Assembly (NCBI GenBank): GCA_903880015.1
Contig: CAIRNS010000017.1
Coordinates: 1 to 39,083 of the forward strand
Direction of reading: 5' to 3'
DNA: 39,083 nucleotides
DNA from: an uncultured Elusimicrobia bacterium
GTDB lineage: Bacteria; Elusimicrobiota; Endomicrobiia; Endomicrobiales; CAIRNS01
Below are positions 25,737 to 34,816 of this stretch, piece by piece. Position numbers and translations under genes: made by a program. Below the pieces are notes generated by a model. The model ran no database searches. It was not told where the DNA came from and saw nothing but the letters and a program-made list of their open reading frames with translations. Numbering within the stretch: the first letter of the stretch is position 1; the number at the start of each line of letters is the position of its first letter.

Positions 25737-26999
25737 ATGCACAAAGAACTCTTTGATCTCGTTTCCGGTCAGCCCGTCACCGATTGCACAATCGTGTGGC
25801 CGGCTCTGCGCTATATTTTAGAACCCCTGACCGGTTTTGCCGAATATATTCTTTCGTTTACGCGCTATATCGTTCAGTTGGTATCGTGGATTGCGTGGCT
25901 GATGATTGTAACGGCGGGGTGGGCGATTGTTCGCAAGAAAACCTTGCGGGATGCAGGTGTTAACGGTATGGGAGTTGTACTCTTCTTCCTTACCGTTGTC
26001 GTCGTTGTTTTGGTGTTCCCTCTGTCATGGCCGCGTTTGGTTACACCGTCGGGCACAGCGGTGGTGGATTTTCACAGCCATACTTTTTATTCCCATGACG
26101 GCATTAAAAGCCCCACGCAGAGCATTGCTTTTCACCGGCGACTGGGGTATACCGAATTCTTTGTTACCGAGCATGGGCACACGAACGGATTCCCGCAGTT
26201 TTCCGCCGCTGCTCAGTATGCAACGGTTTTTCCGGGCATGCAGGTTTCAACCAAGGAAAGGGTTTCGCTTCTAATTTTTGCTGATAGGCAGTTCGACGGT
26301 GCCGAGTTTCGGGACAAAACAGTTTCGCAAGTCATTGACTTGGCACACCGCTACGGATTTGTCGTTGTTTGTCCTCACTGGTGGAAATGGCGGTATTTCT
26401 CATGGGATGAGTTGTATAAAAAGGGAATAGATGGTTTTGAAATATACAATGCCGGATATAGAAATTTTTCCGCTGAGGAACGAGCTCGGTTGGTTCAGTT
26501 CTGCCGGGATAATCATTTGGTGATGCTGGGCAACACGGATTGGCACGGATGGGGATCCATGACGGATGTCTGGACGGTTGTCCCCGGAGTAACCCCCGGC
26601 GTCGGAGCACCGCTCATGCAGTTTCTGCGGGAACATCGATCTTCCCGCGTGCTGGTCAATCTGCAGCCGGAAGCGCAGGGGACGCTACGATATTTTTTTG
26701 AACCCTTCTGCGGAGCGTATTACTATTTTTCAGCGATAACCGTCCCTCAGGCGTGCGGCTTGATGGGGTGGATTATTGTCATCGTGATTGCCGGGCGTTT
26801 TTCTTGGTGCGCGCAGTTTCGCCGGCTTATACCCCAGATATTTGGGTTGGGACTGCTTGCACTGGTGTTTTATTGTCTGTTTATATGGCTTCCTCTACGG
26901 CCGGAGAATACGATATTAAACCGCCTGCTTGCCCCCATCATTGCTGTCATCGGCGTTCTCTGGCTGGTGTATGGGAAAGTGCAGAATAAAAAAAATTAA
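25737..26999 (+). CDS. Membrane-anchored PHP-domain metal-dependent phosphoesterase
   Basis: This 420-residue protein carries a PHP domain between membrane segments. Two helices (about 44-64 and 78-100) lead to VVDFHSHTFYSHDG (H113, H115, D121). Then come TEHGHTNG (E145, H146, H148), CPHWWKW (H214) and NTDWHGWG (D268, H270), the usual PHP metal-ligand series. Three hydrophobic segments end the chain (about 334-356, 366-388, 394-412). PHP proteins are metal-dependent phosphoesterases or nucleases. Topology places the domain either fully outside or fully inside; no signal decides this. It lies 23 bp after tolR and 2 bp before the glycosyltransferase gene, suggesting a role with lipid-linked or envelope phosphates, which is inference. 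Confidence 0.85.
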   Translation: MHKELFDLVSGQPVTDCTIVWPALRYILEPLTGFAEYILSFTRYIVQLVSWIAWLMIVTAGWAIVRKKTLRDAGVNGMGVVLFFLTVVVVVLVFPLSWPRLVTPSGTAVVDFHSHTFYSHDGIKSPTQSIAFHRRLGYTEFFVTEHGHTNGFPQFSAAAQYATVFPGMQVSTKERVSLLIFADRQFDGAEFRDKTVSQVIDLAHRYGFVVVCPHWWKWRYFSWDELYKKGIDGFEIYNAGYRNFSAEERARLVQFCRDNHLVMLGNTDWHGWGSMTDVWTVVPGVTPGVGAPLMQFLREHRSSRVLVNLQPEAQGTLRYFFEPFCGAYYYFSAITVPQACGLMGWIIVIVIAGRFSWCAQFRRLIPQIFGLGLLALVFYCLFIWLPLRPENTILNRLLAPIIAVIGVLWLVYGKVQNKKN

Positions 27000-27001
27000 T
27001 T

Positions 27002-28474
27002 ATGGATAGATTTCTTACCAGAAGAATAACCATTATTTTTGTCAGCGTTCTGAGCGTCTTTCGGGGTCTGCTTGCCGCGAAGCTGCAGCTTCATCCTGAT
27101 GAAGCGTATTACTGGTTGTGGTCACGCTACTTGGACACGGGGTATTACGACCACCCGCCTATGGTGGCCTATTTTATCCGGCTGACCACGCTTTTCTCGC
27201 AAGCGGAATTTTGGGTGCGCTTTTCAGGTCTTGCGGGAGCCGTTATCATGAGCGTTCTGCTGTGGACGCTGGTACAGCGGATGTTTAACAATGAAAAAAT
27301 AAGCGCTGCGAGCGTTATGGTATTTAATGCTCTGCCGCTGACCATGTCCGGAACGCTGATTATGACGCCGGACATCCCGGCGTTTTTTTTCTGGGCGCTG
27401 GCCATATTTTTTTACTGGGAACTAGTTCGCACCCAACAGCCGCGCTACTGGTACTTTACCGGGATAGCTTTTGGACTGGCGCTGCTTTCAAAATACACCG
27501 CGGTGCTTTTTGCGCCCTGTCTGCTGTTGTTCGTGGCGATGAGCGACGAGCGCAGATGGCTTAAGACCATCCATCCTTACGCGTCCTTTCTGCTCGGGTG
27601 CCTGTTTTTTCTGCCGGTGGTCTACTGGAACAGCCAGCATCAGTGGATATCATTTTCGTTTCAGATAGGTCATGGTCTTGCCGGCAAGGCGATGTCGCTG
27701 GGTAATGTCCTTGAATATTGCGGCGGGCAGGCGTTGGTGGCAGGGCCGTTCGTTTGGTTGTTCGGCATGATTGCGGCGGTAGTTTTTTTCTTCCGCAAGG
27801 ACAAAGCAGCATTGTATTTAAGCTGCATGTCGTTGCCGTTGATACTTTTTTTTGCGGCGACATCTCTTAAAAAAGTAGCGGGGCCAAACTGGCCGGCGTT
27901 TGCCTACTTTACTTTCAGCATTCTGGTCAGCAAATATTTGATTGAGGGAAAACGAGCGGCGCGGTTCGCCTGGGGCATGGCTGTCGCGGTGAACCTGCTT
28001 TTGACCGGTGTGGTGCTTTTGCATGCGGGATACAGCATCCTTCCTCTTTCGCGGTGGAACAAGGATTGGGCGCAGGCGGACGCCACGAATTTCTTTTATG
28101 GCTGGCGAGAACTGGGCAGTTTCATTGAGAAACATCCTGAACTGAAATTTGCCATTACCTTGTCGCACCAGTACAGTCCGGAAATAACCTATTATACGCA
28201 CGAAAAAGTGTTTGGCTGGGTAGACCGGGATCGCACCCGCGTCAGCCAGTTCAATTATTGGAAGTTCCCCGATGCGTTACGGGGCGAACAGGGCGTGTAT
28301 GTGTACTTGGAGGATGACGGCGTCGGGCCGTACACAACTTACTTCAACTCTGTCGGCGAAAAAATATCATTAACCATCATGCGCAATAACTTTCGCCTGA
28401 GGAAATATCAGCTTATTCCCGGCAGGGGCTTTGCCCTGCATGACCGTGCTGAAGGGGTGCCGGAGCGTCCGTAA
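27002..28474 (+). CDS. ArnT/PMT-type (GT39/GT83-like) membrane glycosyltransferase
   Basis: This 490-residue multi-pass protein has the catalytic first-loop motif HPDEAYYWLWSRYLD (D33, E34) and GYYDHPPMVAYFIR, hallmarks of the ArnT/dolichyl-phosphate-mannose mannosyltransferase (PMT_2) group. About nine to eleven hydrophobic helices follow, with conserved LSKYTAVLF and KKVAGPNWPAF. A C-terminal soluble part begins near 375. Such enzymes move a sugar from a polyprenyl phosphate donor to lipid A, protein or another glycan on the periplasmic side. The acceptor cannot be read here. Confidence 0.9.
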   Translation: MDRFLTRRITIIFVSVLSVFRGLLAAKLQLHPDEAYYWLWSRYLDTGYYDHPPMVAYFIRLTTLFSQAEFWVRFSGLAGAVIMSVLLWTLVQRMFNNEKISAASVMVFNALPLTMSGTLIMTPDIPAFFFWALAIFFYWELVRTQQPRYWYFTGIAFGLALLSKYTAVLFAPCLLLFVAMSDERRWLKTIHPYASFLLGCLFFLPVVYWNSQHQWISFSFQIGHGLAGKAMSLGNVLEYCGGQALVAGPFVWLFGMIAAVVFFFRKDKAALYLSCMSLPLILFFAATSLKKVAGPNWPAFAYFTFSILVSKYLIEGKRAARFAWGMAVAVNLLLTGVVLLHAGYSILPLSRWNKDWAQADATNFFYGWRELGSFIEKHPELKFAITLSHQYSPEITYYTHEKVFGWVDRDRTRVSQFNYWKFPDALRGEQGVYVYLEDDGVGPYTTYFNSVGEKISLTIMRNNFRLRKYQLIPGRGFALHDRAEGVPERP

Positions 28475-28491
28475 CGGGAATAAAATGGCGC

Positions 28492-28520
28492 TTGATACCC
28501 CCTATTGTTTTTGATACAAT
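28492..28520 (+). promoter_or_regulatory. Sigma-70 promoter for the yebC-ruvCAB-queH-queA operon
   Basis: TTGATA (28492-28497), a 17-bp spacer and TACAAT (28515-28520) place the start near 28527. GGAGG (28542-28546) then sits at good spacing before ATG 28554. This is one of the best promoter matches in the window. Confidence 0.7.
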
Positions 28521-28553
28521 TTCACAAATAGATTGATTCTGTGGAGGAATTAT

Positions 28554-29318
28554 ATGTCAGGGCATTCTAAATGGGCAGGTATTAAGCACAAAAAAGCGAT
28601 TATTGACGCCAAACGCGGCAAGGTTTTCACGAGGATTACCCGGGAAATCGTTGTCGCGGCGAAAGAAGGGGGCGGCGTTTTGGAACATAATGCCCGCTTG
28701 CGCAAGGCGATAGAATTGGGCCGCGAAGCGAACATGCCGCAGGACAACATTAAAAAAGCGGTCCTGCGGGGTACCGGCGAGATTCCGGGTGTTATGTACG
28801 AAGAAGTTGCTTATGAAGGATACGGCCCCTCAGGTGTGGCCATTATGCTTGAAGGAACGACGGACAACCGCAATCGCACGGCATCGGAGATCCGCAAGAT
28901 ATTCTCCAGCCATGGCGGCAATATGGGGGAAAACGGATGCGTTTCATGGATGTTTTCGCAAAAAGGATATATAGCTGTTGAAAAATCAAAACACAACGAA
29001 GAAGAATTGATGGAAGCGGCACTGGATCTCGGCGCTGAAGATTTTCGCGCTGAAGACGAAGATATGTATGAAATATTTACTAAGCCCGCGGATTTCGAAA
29101 AAGTAAAAAAGGGGCTTACGGAAAAAAATATTCCGCTGGCGAGCGCCGAGATCACCTTTCTGCCGCAAACCTATGTCAAACTTACCGGGAAACCCGCCGA
29201 GTCGATGCTGAAACTTTTGGACATCCTTGAAGACCATGACGATGTGAAAAATGTCTTCGCCAACTTCGATATTTCCGCTGAAGAGATGGAAAAGATTCAG
29301 GCGCAAGAAGGCAAATGA
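28554..29318 (+). CDS. yebC: YebC/PmpR-family protein
   Basis: This 254-residue protein has the full YebC signature: MSGHSKWAGIKHKKAIIDAKRGKVFTR at the start, MPQDNIKKAVLRGTGE, YEEVAYEGYGPSGVAIMLE, TDNRNRTASEIRKIFSSHGG, GCVSWMFSQKG and the C-terminal DILEDHDDVKNVFANFDI. The family has been described both as transcription regulators and as translation factors that relieve ribosome stalling at proline-rich stretches. ATG 28554 is chosen over TTG 28533. It is the first gene of the operon and overlaps ruvC by 4 bp, an arrangement common across bacteria. Confidence 0.97.
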   Translation: MSGHSKWAGIKHKKAIIDAKRGKVFTRITREIVVAAKEGGGVLEHNARLRKAIELGREANMPQDNIKKAVLRGTGEIPGVMYEEVAYEGYGPSGVAIMLEGTTDNRNRTASEIRKIFSSHGGNMGENGCVSWMFSQKGYIAVEKSKHNEEELMEAALDLGAEDFRAEDEDMYEIFTKPADFEKVKKGLTEKNIPLASAEITFLPQTYVKLTGKPAESMLKLLDILEDHDDVKNVFANFDISAEEMEKIQAQEGK

Positions 29319-29809
29319 CCGTCCCCCGCGGCACGGTGATTTTGGGGGTTGATCCGGGCCTCGCGGGAACCGGCTGGGGTGTTATCACCGTCGGAGAGCG
29401 CGGCATACTGCGCTTAGAACGATATGGATGCATCGAAACGAAGGCAGCCACGCCGCTTGTTGATCGTCTCAAACAGATATTTGTCGCGCTCAGCGCGGTG
29501 ATTGATGAATTCTCTCCGTCGGTCATGGCTGTCGAGGAACTTTTCTTTATGAAGCGCGCGACCGCAGTTGCCGCGGTCGGACAGGCCCGCGGCGCAATCC
29601 TTTTGGCGGCAGCCCTGAAAAATATTTCCGTATCCGAATACAATCCCCGGACCGTAAAGATAGCGCTGACAGGTTTTGGTTCAGCGGATAAACAGCAGAT
29701 TCAGCATATGGTAAAAGCTGTCTTGAAATTGTCTGTGATTCCGTGCCCTGATCATGCCGCAGACGCATTGGCGATGGCCATCTGTCATCTCCACACGGCG
29801 AAGTATTAG
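29315..29809 (+). CDS. ruvC: Holliday junction endonuclease RuvC
   Basis: This 164-residue RuvC cuts Holliday junctions after RuvAB migration. The acidic residues are visible: Asp in LGVDPGLAGTGWGV, Glu in AVEELFFMKRA, and the C-terminal DHAADALAMAICH. In that last motif a His replaces the first Asp of the E. coli DAAD, as in the Thermus-type active site, so activity is expected. ATGA overlap with yebC. Confidence 0.97.
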   Translation: MTVPRGTVILGVDPGLAGTGWGVITVGERGILRLERYGCIETKAATPLVDRLKQIFVALSAVIDEFSPSVMAVEELFFMKRATAVAAVGQARGAILLAAALKNISVSEYNPRTVKIALTGFGSADKQQIQHMVKAVLKLSVIPCPDHAADALAMAICHLHTAKY

Positions 29810-29839
29810 TGTAATATTTTGCTTTTCCATTAGGAAACT

Positions 29840-30448
29840 ATGATTACTTTTTTTAGAGGCATACTTGATTCTTCCACACTTGATACCGCCGTCATCGATG
29901 TTTCCGGTATCGGGTATCGGGTTAACATACCCGGATCGACTGCGGAGAAACTTCCGGCTGCCGGCAGGGATGTTAAACTCTTCATCGTGGAATCGGTGGC
30001 TATGTACGGCGGCAGTACTTCATATTACGGATTTTTGACCGCCGAGGAACGGGATATGTTCCAGCTTATCAAGGACGAGGTTCCGGGAACCGGCGCGAAA
30101 AAGGCGCTTGATTATCTCGATAAAATCACAAAATCACTGCCTGATTTCACCCGCGCAGTCTCAAACAAGGACAGTGCACTGCTGACCGGCATATTCGGGT
30201 TCAGTAAAAAGACAGCAGATAAACTCGTGATGGGTCTAAAAGATAAAATAGGCACGGTAACGATATCCGGGCCGGTGAAATGGTCGCCGAAAACTCTCGC
30301 TGGTCCCCGCGAAGAGGCGGTTGCCGGACTGGTCGCGCTGGGATATAAAGAAGCTCTCTCCCGTCAGACCGTTGAACGGGCTGCGGAATCAATGCCGGAG
30401 GGAACGATTGCCGCCGATCTTATCCGCCGCGCTCTTCAGGAATTATAA
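29840..30448 (+). CDS. ruvA: Holliday junction branch-migration protein RuvA
   Basis: This 202-residue RuvA has the OB-fold N-terminus ([38 protein letters not shown]), two helix-hairpin-helix elements and a C-terminal RuvB-contact domain ([20 protein letters not shown]). The hairpins differ from consensus: VPGTGAKKA (81-89) and IFGFSKKTA (118-126), the second lacking the usual PGIG. AGGAA precedes ATG 29840. ruvB starts 2 bp after its stop. Confidence 0.95.
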   Translation: MITFFRGILDSSTLDTAVIDVSGIGYRVNIPGSTAEKLPAAGRDVKLFIVESVAMYGGSTSYYGFLTAEERDMFQLIKDEVPGTGAKKALDYLDKITKSLPDFTRAVSNKDSALLTGIFGFSKKTADKLVMGLKDKIGTVTISGPVKWSPKTLAGPREEAVAGLVALGYKEALSRQTVERAAESMPEGTIAADLIRRALQEL

Positions 30449-30450
30449 CT

Positions 30451-31503
30451 ATGGATACGACGAACCCCGAGCTTAACCGCATTATTGACGCCGCGCAGAC
30501 GCCTGACGAAGGCAGGGTTGAGAATACGCTGCGCCCCCAATCTCTCGATGAGTTCATCGGTCAGCAGCAGATGAAGGACAATCTAAAAGTGTTTATAGAG
30601 GCGGCGAAACGCCGCACGGAACCGCTTGATCATTGTCTTTTTTACGCACCGCCGGGTCTGGGTAAAACAACGCTCGCGCATATTATCGCCAAAGAAATGG
30701 GCGGCAATCTGCGTTCGACTTCAGGCCCGGTGCTTGAACGCGTTGGTGATCTTGCGGCCATCCTTACTAACCTCAGCGAAGGCGACATTTTTTTTATCGA
30801 TGAAATACACCGGATGAATCACCTAGTCGAAGAATCCCTGTATCCCGTGATGGAGGATTTTGAACTCGATATCATTATCGGACAGGGACCGTCGGCGAAA
30901 ACCATTAAACTGCCGATCCCGCGCTTTACCCTGGTGGGCGCCACTACGCGAGCCGGCTTGTTATCGAGCCCCTTGCGGGACCGGTTCGGCATCATCAATT
31001 ATCTGAACTTCTATGGTGAGGATGAGCTCAGGGCTATCGTGGCGCGCTCAAGCGCCATATTGAATATCCCCATTGATCCCGCTGGCACCGAAGAGATTGC
31101 CAAACGCTCCCGTGGGACGCCGCGTATTGTCAACCGCCTCCTGCGCCGCGTGCGTGATTTCGCCGAGGTCAAAGGTACCGGCACCATAACCCGCGATGTC
31201 GCACGGATGGCACTCAATGCGCTGGAAGTCGATACGGCGGGTCTCGATAAAATGGACCGGATGATCTTGTCGGTCATCATCAATAAATTTTCCGGCGGAC
31301 CGGTCGGCATTGAAACGATTGCGGTCGCTATTTCCGAAGAAGTGGACACTATTACCGACATGTGCGAGCCGTTCCTCATCCAGTCGGGATTTTTGTCCCG
31401 CACCTCGCGCGGTCGCGTCGCCACGCCGCTTGCGTACGCTCACCTCGGATTAAAAGCTCCCGCGCCATTGCCCCCTGCCGAAGACCTTTTTTCTTCTCAA
31501 TGA
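30451..31503 (+). CDS. ruvB: Holliday junction branch-migration ATPase RuvB
   Basis: This 350-residue AAA+ motor has [20 protein letters not shown], Walker [10 protein letters not shown] (Ala where most RuvB have Gly), Walker [30 protein letters not shown] with sensor and arginine finger, and the C-terminal winged helix ending in [16 protein letters not shown]. Length is typical. Its stop overlaps the queH start by ATGA. Confidence 0.98.
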   Translation: MDTTNPELNRIIDAAQTPDEGRVENTLRPQSLDEFIGQQQMKDNLKVFIEAAKRRTEPLDHCLFYAPPGLGKTTLAHIIAKEMGGNLRSTSGPVLERVGDLAAILTNLSEGDIFFIDEIHRMNHLVEESLYPVMEDFELDIIIGQGPSAKTIKLPIPRFTLVGATTRAGLLSSPLRDRFGIINYLNFYGEDELRAIVARSSAILNIPIDPAGTEEIAKRSRGTPRIVNRLLRRVRDFAEVKGTGTITRDVARMALNALEVDTAGLDKMDRMILSVIINKFSGGPVGIETIAVAISEEVDTITDMCEPFLIQSGFLSRTSRGRVATPLAYAHLGLKAPAPLPPAEDLFSSQ

Positions 31504-32024
31504 AACAACTTCTCCTGCACCACTGCTGTGCCCCGTGTTCGCCTTCCGTAGTCGCCTCGTTCGTTAAGCGATTCGCCGTCAGCAGTTTTTGGTTTAACCC
31601 CAATATTCAGCCGGCGCAAGAATATACATCCCGCTATGAATCGCTAAAAAAGTTTGTAGGGTCGCAAGGATTGGCTCTCTCTGAAGGTCCGGCATATTCG
31701 CAGGACCAGTGGATTGCGGCGGCCACGGCATCGCCTGACCGGTGCACATTTTGTTACCGGTTGCGGTTAACGGAGGCGGCGAAGGCGGCACAGGCGAATG
31801 ATATGTCATTTTTTTCAACAACATTGCTCGCCAGTCCCTATCAAAAGCATGATTTGATTCGGGATATAGGCAATGATATAGGCGCTGCGCTGGGAGTGGC
31901 GTTTGTCTATGAAGATTTCCGTGCGCAGTTTTATCAGGGGAAAGATATTGCGCGCACGCAGGGGTGTTATATGCAAAAGTATTGCGGATGTTTGTTTTCA
32001 AAGGAAGAGCGCGGGATAAAATGA
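31500..32024 (+). CDS. queH: Epoxyqueuosine reductase QueH
   Basis: This 174-residue protein matches QueH (former DUF208), the iron-sulfur enzyme that reduces epoxyqueuosine to queuosine in tRNA as an alternative to QueG. It shows the N-terminal [38 protein letters not shown] and the C-terminal cysteines in [13 protein letters not shown] 31500 overlaps the ruvB stop. queA lies three genes downstream in the same operon, which supports the pathway call. Confidence 0.95.
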   Translation: MKQLLLHHCCAPCSPSVVASFVKRFAVSSFWFNPNIQPAQEYTSRYESLKKFVGSQGLALSEGPAYSQDQWIAAATASPDRCTFCYRLRLTEAAKAAQANDMSFFSTTLLASPYQKHDLIRDIGNDIGAALGVAFVYEDFRAQFYQGKDIARTQGCYMQKYCGCLFSKEERGIK

Positions 32025-33160
32025 GAAGAATATTTTTCGTAGTCTTCCTTTTTCAAACGATGACAGTTGTGGCTGAAGAACTGCCGTATGATACCGTGCA
32101 GGTTGGGATCGTTCAGAATGTGCTCTCTATGCATGTTAGCTGTGCGGGCGGGGGGTATGTGTATGAACTGGCTGAGGGAACCCAGGCGGGGCTTCCCGCC
32201 GGGGACGATATACTCGTGAAGTTGCTTGATGATGGGAGAATAGCGTTCGGAGATATATCGTATCGTTCACCCGTTCGTATCGCCGCTGCCGGGAACGACG
32301 ACTTGATACGCATTAACGGAAAACGTTTTCACGATACCATCAATATTATGGCCCAGAATGGTCATTTGACGGCGGTCAATGAACTGCGGTTGGAAGATTA
32401 TCTGTGCGGTATCCTGCCGGTTGAAGCCGATCCTAACTGGGCGCCGGAGTCATTAAAGGTACAGGCGGTTGCCAGCCGGACATATGTATTGAGGAACATG
32501 AGGCGCCACGAGAAAGATGGTTTTGATGTTTGTGATACGATGCATTGCCAGGTGTACGGCGGGGTTGACTGTGAAGATGTCCGCAGCAATAACGCGGTAG
32601 CGGGTACCCGCAATGAAGTACTGATGTATCAGGGACAATTGGCGCAGACGCTGTTTCATGCGTCGTGCGGCGGCTGCACCGAGAATCCTAACAATGTCTG
32701 GTCGTGGGATGCCGAAGCGCCGCCCTATCTGCGCGGGCGCCGGGATAAATATTGCCGGAACAGCCCACATCAAGACTGGAAGAATCTGGTAAAAGAAGAC
32801 ATAATGCGAAAAAATCTTACAAAAGCAGGATATGTTATCGGCACCATACAGAGTATCAAAATTGAGGGAACCGACAGCTCTGGCCGCGCGAAAAAACTGA
32901 AGATAAAACACAAGAACGGCGTACTTGAAATGAAAGCGGCCTCGTTCCGCTTGGCTGTTGACCCCTGGATCATTCGCAGTACGATGTTTAAAAAGATCGT
33001 CAAAAAAGATGCAGGATTTTTGTTTTCGGGATATGGATGGGGGCACGGCGTGGGTATGTGCCAGTGGGGTGCAAAAGTAATGGCGGAGCGTGGCAAAGAT
33101 TATAAGGAAATATTAAAATATTATTACCCCGGGACAACTATCGAAAAAAGAGAACCATAG
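32021..33160 (+). CDS. SpoIID/LytB-domain protein, probable peptidoglycan-acting lytic enzyme
   Basis: This 379-residue exported protein (signal peptide [20 protein letters not shown]) has the SpoIID domain: LRLEDYLCGILPVEADPNW with the likely catalytic Glu135, PESLKVQAVASRTYVLRNM, MHCQVYGG, GTRNEVLMYQG, LFHASCGGCTENP and the terminal GYGWGHGVGMCQWGA with YYYPGTTI. In Bacillus SpoIID is a peptidoglycan lytic transglycosylase for engulfment; in non-sporing Gram-negatives it more likely trims denuded glycan during division. ATG 32021 overlaps the queH stop. Confidence 0.93.
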   Translation: MRRIFFVVFLFQTMTVVAEELPYDTVQVGIVQNVLSMHVSCAGGGYVYELAEGTQAGLPAGDDILVKLLDDGRIAFGDISYRSPVRIAAAGNDDLIRINGKRFHDTINIMAQNGHLTAVNELRLEDYLCGILPVEADPNWAPESLKVQAVASRTYVLRNMRRHEKDGFDVCDTMHCQVYGGVDCEDVRSNNAVAGTRNEVLMYQGQLAQTLFHASCGGCTENPNNVWSWDAEAPPYLRGRRDKYCRNSPHQDWKNLVKEDIMRKNLTKAGYVIGTIQSIKIEGTDSSGRAKKLKIKHKNGVLEMKAASFRLAVDPWIIRSTMFKKIVKKDAGFLFSGYGWGHGVGMCQWGAKVMAERGKDYKEILKYYYPGTTIEKREP

Positions 33161-33178
33161 CGCCTGCGAGGAATCCGT

Positions 33179-33682
33179 ATGCACGATGATATAGACCAGA
33201 TACAAAGGATATTTATTAAGGAACTCGAGCTGTATTTCGGTTCTGACGAGAAACGGATACGGCATGCCAAAAAAGTATTGCATTACGCCCGGGAATTGCT
33301 CAGCAAAGAACAGGCGGACCCGTATGTGGTCATTCCCGCGGCTATACTTCATGATGTGGGGATAAAGGCGGCGGAAGAGAAATACCATTCTTCTGCGGGC
33401 ACGTATCAGGAACAAGAGGGCCCGGCGATTGCCGGCAGGATACTGCTCGACAAAGATTATGACGACGAGAACATTTATGAGATATGCGCCATCATCGCGC
33501 ACCACCATACGCCCGGCCCGCAGGAAACGATCAATTTCAAAGTGCTCTGCGACGCCGACTGGCTAGTCAACCTGGCGGATGAAATGGATACCACAGATAT
33601 CCCCGCTCTGAAAATAGCCATTGATAAAATATTCCTCACCGAAACCGGCAAAAAAATGGCCAAAGAAATTTTTTTGCCATAA
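33179..33682 (+). CDS. HD-domain phosphohydrolase-like protein
   Basis: This 167-residue HD-superfamily protein has a full metal-ligand set: His in RIRHAKKVLHYA, His-Asp in AAILHDVGIK, a HHH cluster in IAHHHTPGP and Asp in VLCDADWLVNLADE. Such proteins hydrolyse phosphate esters of nucleotides or related compounds. GAGGA precedes ATG 33179. The substrate is unknown; it belongs to the operon by spacing (18 bp after the SpoIID-like gene). Confidence 0.9.
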   Translation: MHDDIDQIQRIFIKELELYFGSDEKRIRHAKKVLHYARELLSKEQADPYVVIPAAILHDVGIKAAEEKYHSSAGTYQEQEGPAIAGRILLDKDYDDENIYEICAIIAHHHTPGPQETINFKVLCDADWLVNLADEMDTTDIPALKIAIDKIFLTETGKKMAKEIFLP

Positions 33683-33736
33683 ATTATCACCCCTTAATCG
33701 TGCAATAATAATGTTAATAAGAAAGAGAAATAATCG

Positions 33737-34798
33737 ATGGAAAATGTAATTGATGATTTGCAGCTTTCCTCGTATGAATTTGAGGTTCCTAAAGAGTTGA
33801 TTGCGCAGGCGCCGCTGGCGGAGCGCGATGCGTCGAAATTGCTGGTTGTGCGCCGGCAGAATGAAAGCATCGAACACCGGCAATTTCGTGATATCGTGGA
33901 ATATCTTGATGCGGGCGATTGTTTGGTTATCAATAAAACCAAGGTGGTTCCGGTCAGATTGTTTGGTAAAAAGGAAACAGGGGGAATCGTTGAGGCTCTT
34001 TTTCTTGATCCGCGGGAATTCTCTTCAGGGACGGTTCGTGCGCTGCTAAAACCGTGGATGGACCCGGGGAAAAAAATAATTTTTTCTGGCGGATTGATAG
34101 CGACCGTTCAGGGGCGGGCGGCTACAGGGGAGACCATATTATTATGCAACGGAACAGCGATAGATACTCTTTTGACCGCAGCCGGGCATATGCCGTTGCC
34201 CCCGTACATAAAGCGCGATAAAAGTGGCGATGGGCGGGAACTACAGGACAAACAACGCTATCAGACAGTGTATGCGCGGGACAGCGGATCTATAGCCGCC
34301 CCGACAGCCGGATTACATTTCACTGATCAGCTCTTTGCGCGTCTCAGGGAGCGGGGAATCGAGGTTGCCGAGATAACACTGCATGTCGGCTGGGGAACGT
34401 TTCGTCCGCTGGTCGCGGCAACCGTAACCGATCACCGAATGCTCCCCGAATGCTATGAACTGACCTCTGAGGCAGCCCGCAAGATTAATCGCGCACACAG
34501 CATCGGCCGCAGGGTTGTGGCGGTAGGTACCACCTCGGTCCGGACGCTGGAATCGGTCGCTGAGGGTGCAGGAAAAACGATGGTCGCCGCCACCGGGGAA
34601 ACATCGCTTTTCATTCATCCGGGATATCAATTTAAAACGGTCAATGCTCTGATAACCAACTTTCATCAACCCCAGTCAACCCCATTGCTTTTGACATCCG
34701 CCTTTGCCGGTCGCGAAAAAATCCTTGCTGCGTATAGCGAAGCCATTCGCCGTCAGTATCGTTTTTTTTCCTACGGCGACGCGATGCTGATTCTTTAA
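33737..34798 (+). CDS. queA: S-adenosylmethionine:tRNA ribosyltransferase-isomerase
   Basis: This 353-residue QueA builds the epoxycyclopentanediol ring of queuosine on tRNA from S-adenosylmethionine. Motifs: YEFEVPKELIAQAPLAERDASKLL, INKTKVVPVRLFG, MPLPPYIKR, DKQRYQTVYARDSGSIAAPTAGLHF, LHVGWGTFRPL, AVGTTSVRTLES, TSLFIHPGYQFKTVNALITNFH and QSTPLLLTSAFAG. Length is typical. AAGAGAAA precedes the ATG. It converges on the minus-strand sigma-54-like gene, with stops 19 bp apart and no evident terminator between. Confidence 0.98.
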   Translation: MENVIDDLQLSSYEFEVPKELIAQAPLAERDASKLLVVRRQNESIEHRQFRDIVEYLDAGDCLVINKTKVVPVRLFGKKETGGIVEALFLDPREFSSGTVRALLKPWMDPGKKIIFSGGLIATVQGRAATGETILLCNGTAIDTLLTAAGHMPLPPYIKRDKSGDGRELQDKQRYQTVYARDSGSIAAPTAGLHFTDQLFARLRERGIEVAEITLHVGWGTFRPLVAATVTDHRMLPECYELTSEAARKINRAHSIGRRVVAVGTTSVRTLESVAEGAGKTMVAATGETSLFIHPGYQFKTVNALITNFHQPQSTPLLLTSAFAGREKILAAYSEAIRRQYRFFSYGDAMLIL

Positions 34799-34816
34799 CC
34801 GGCGCGCGTGCGGGTA

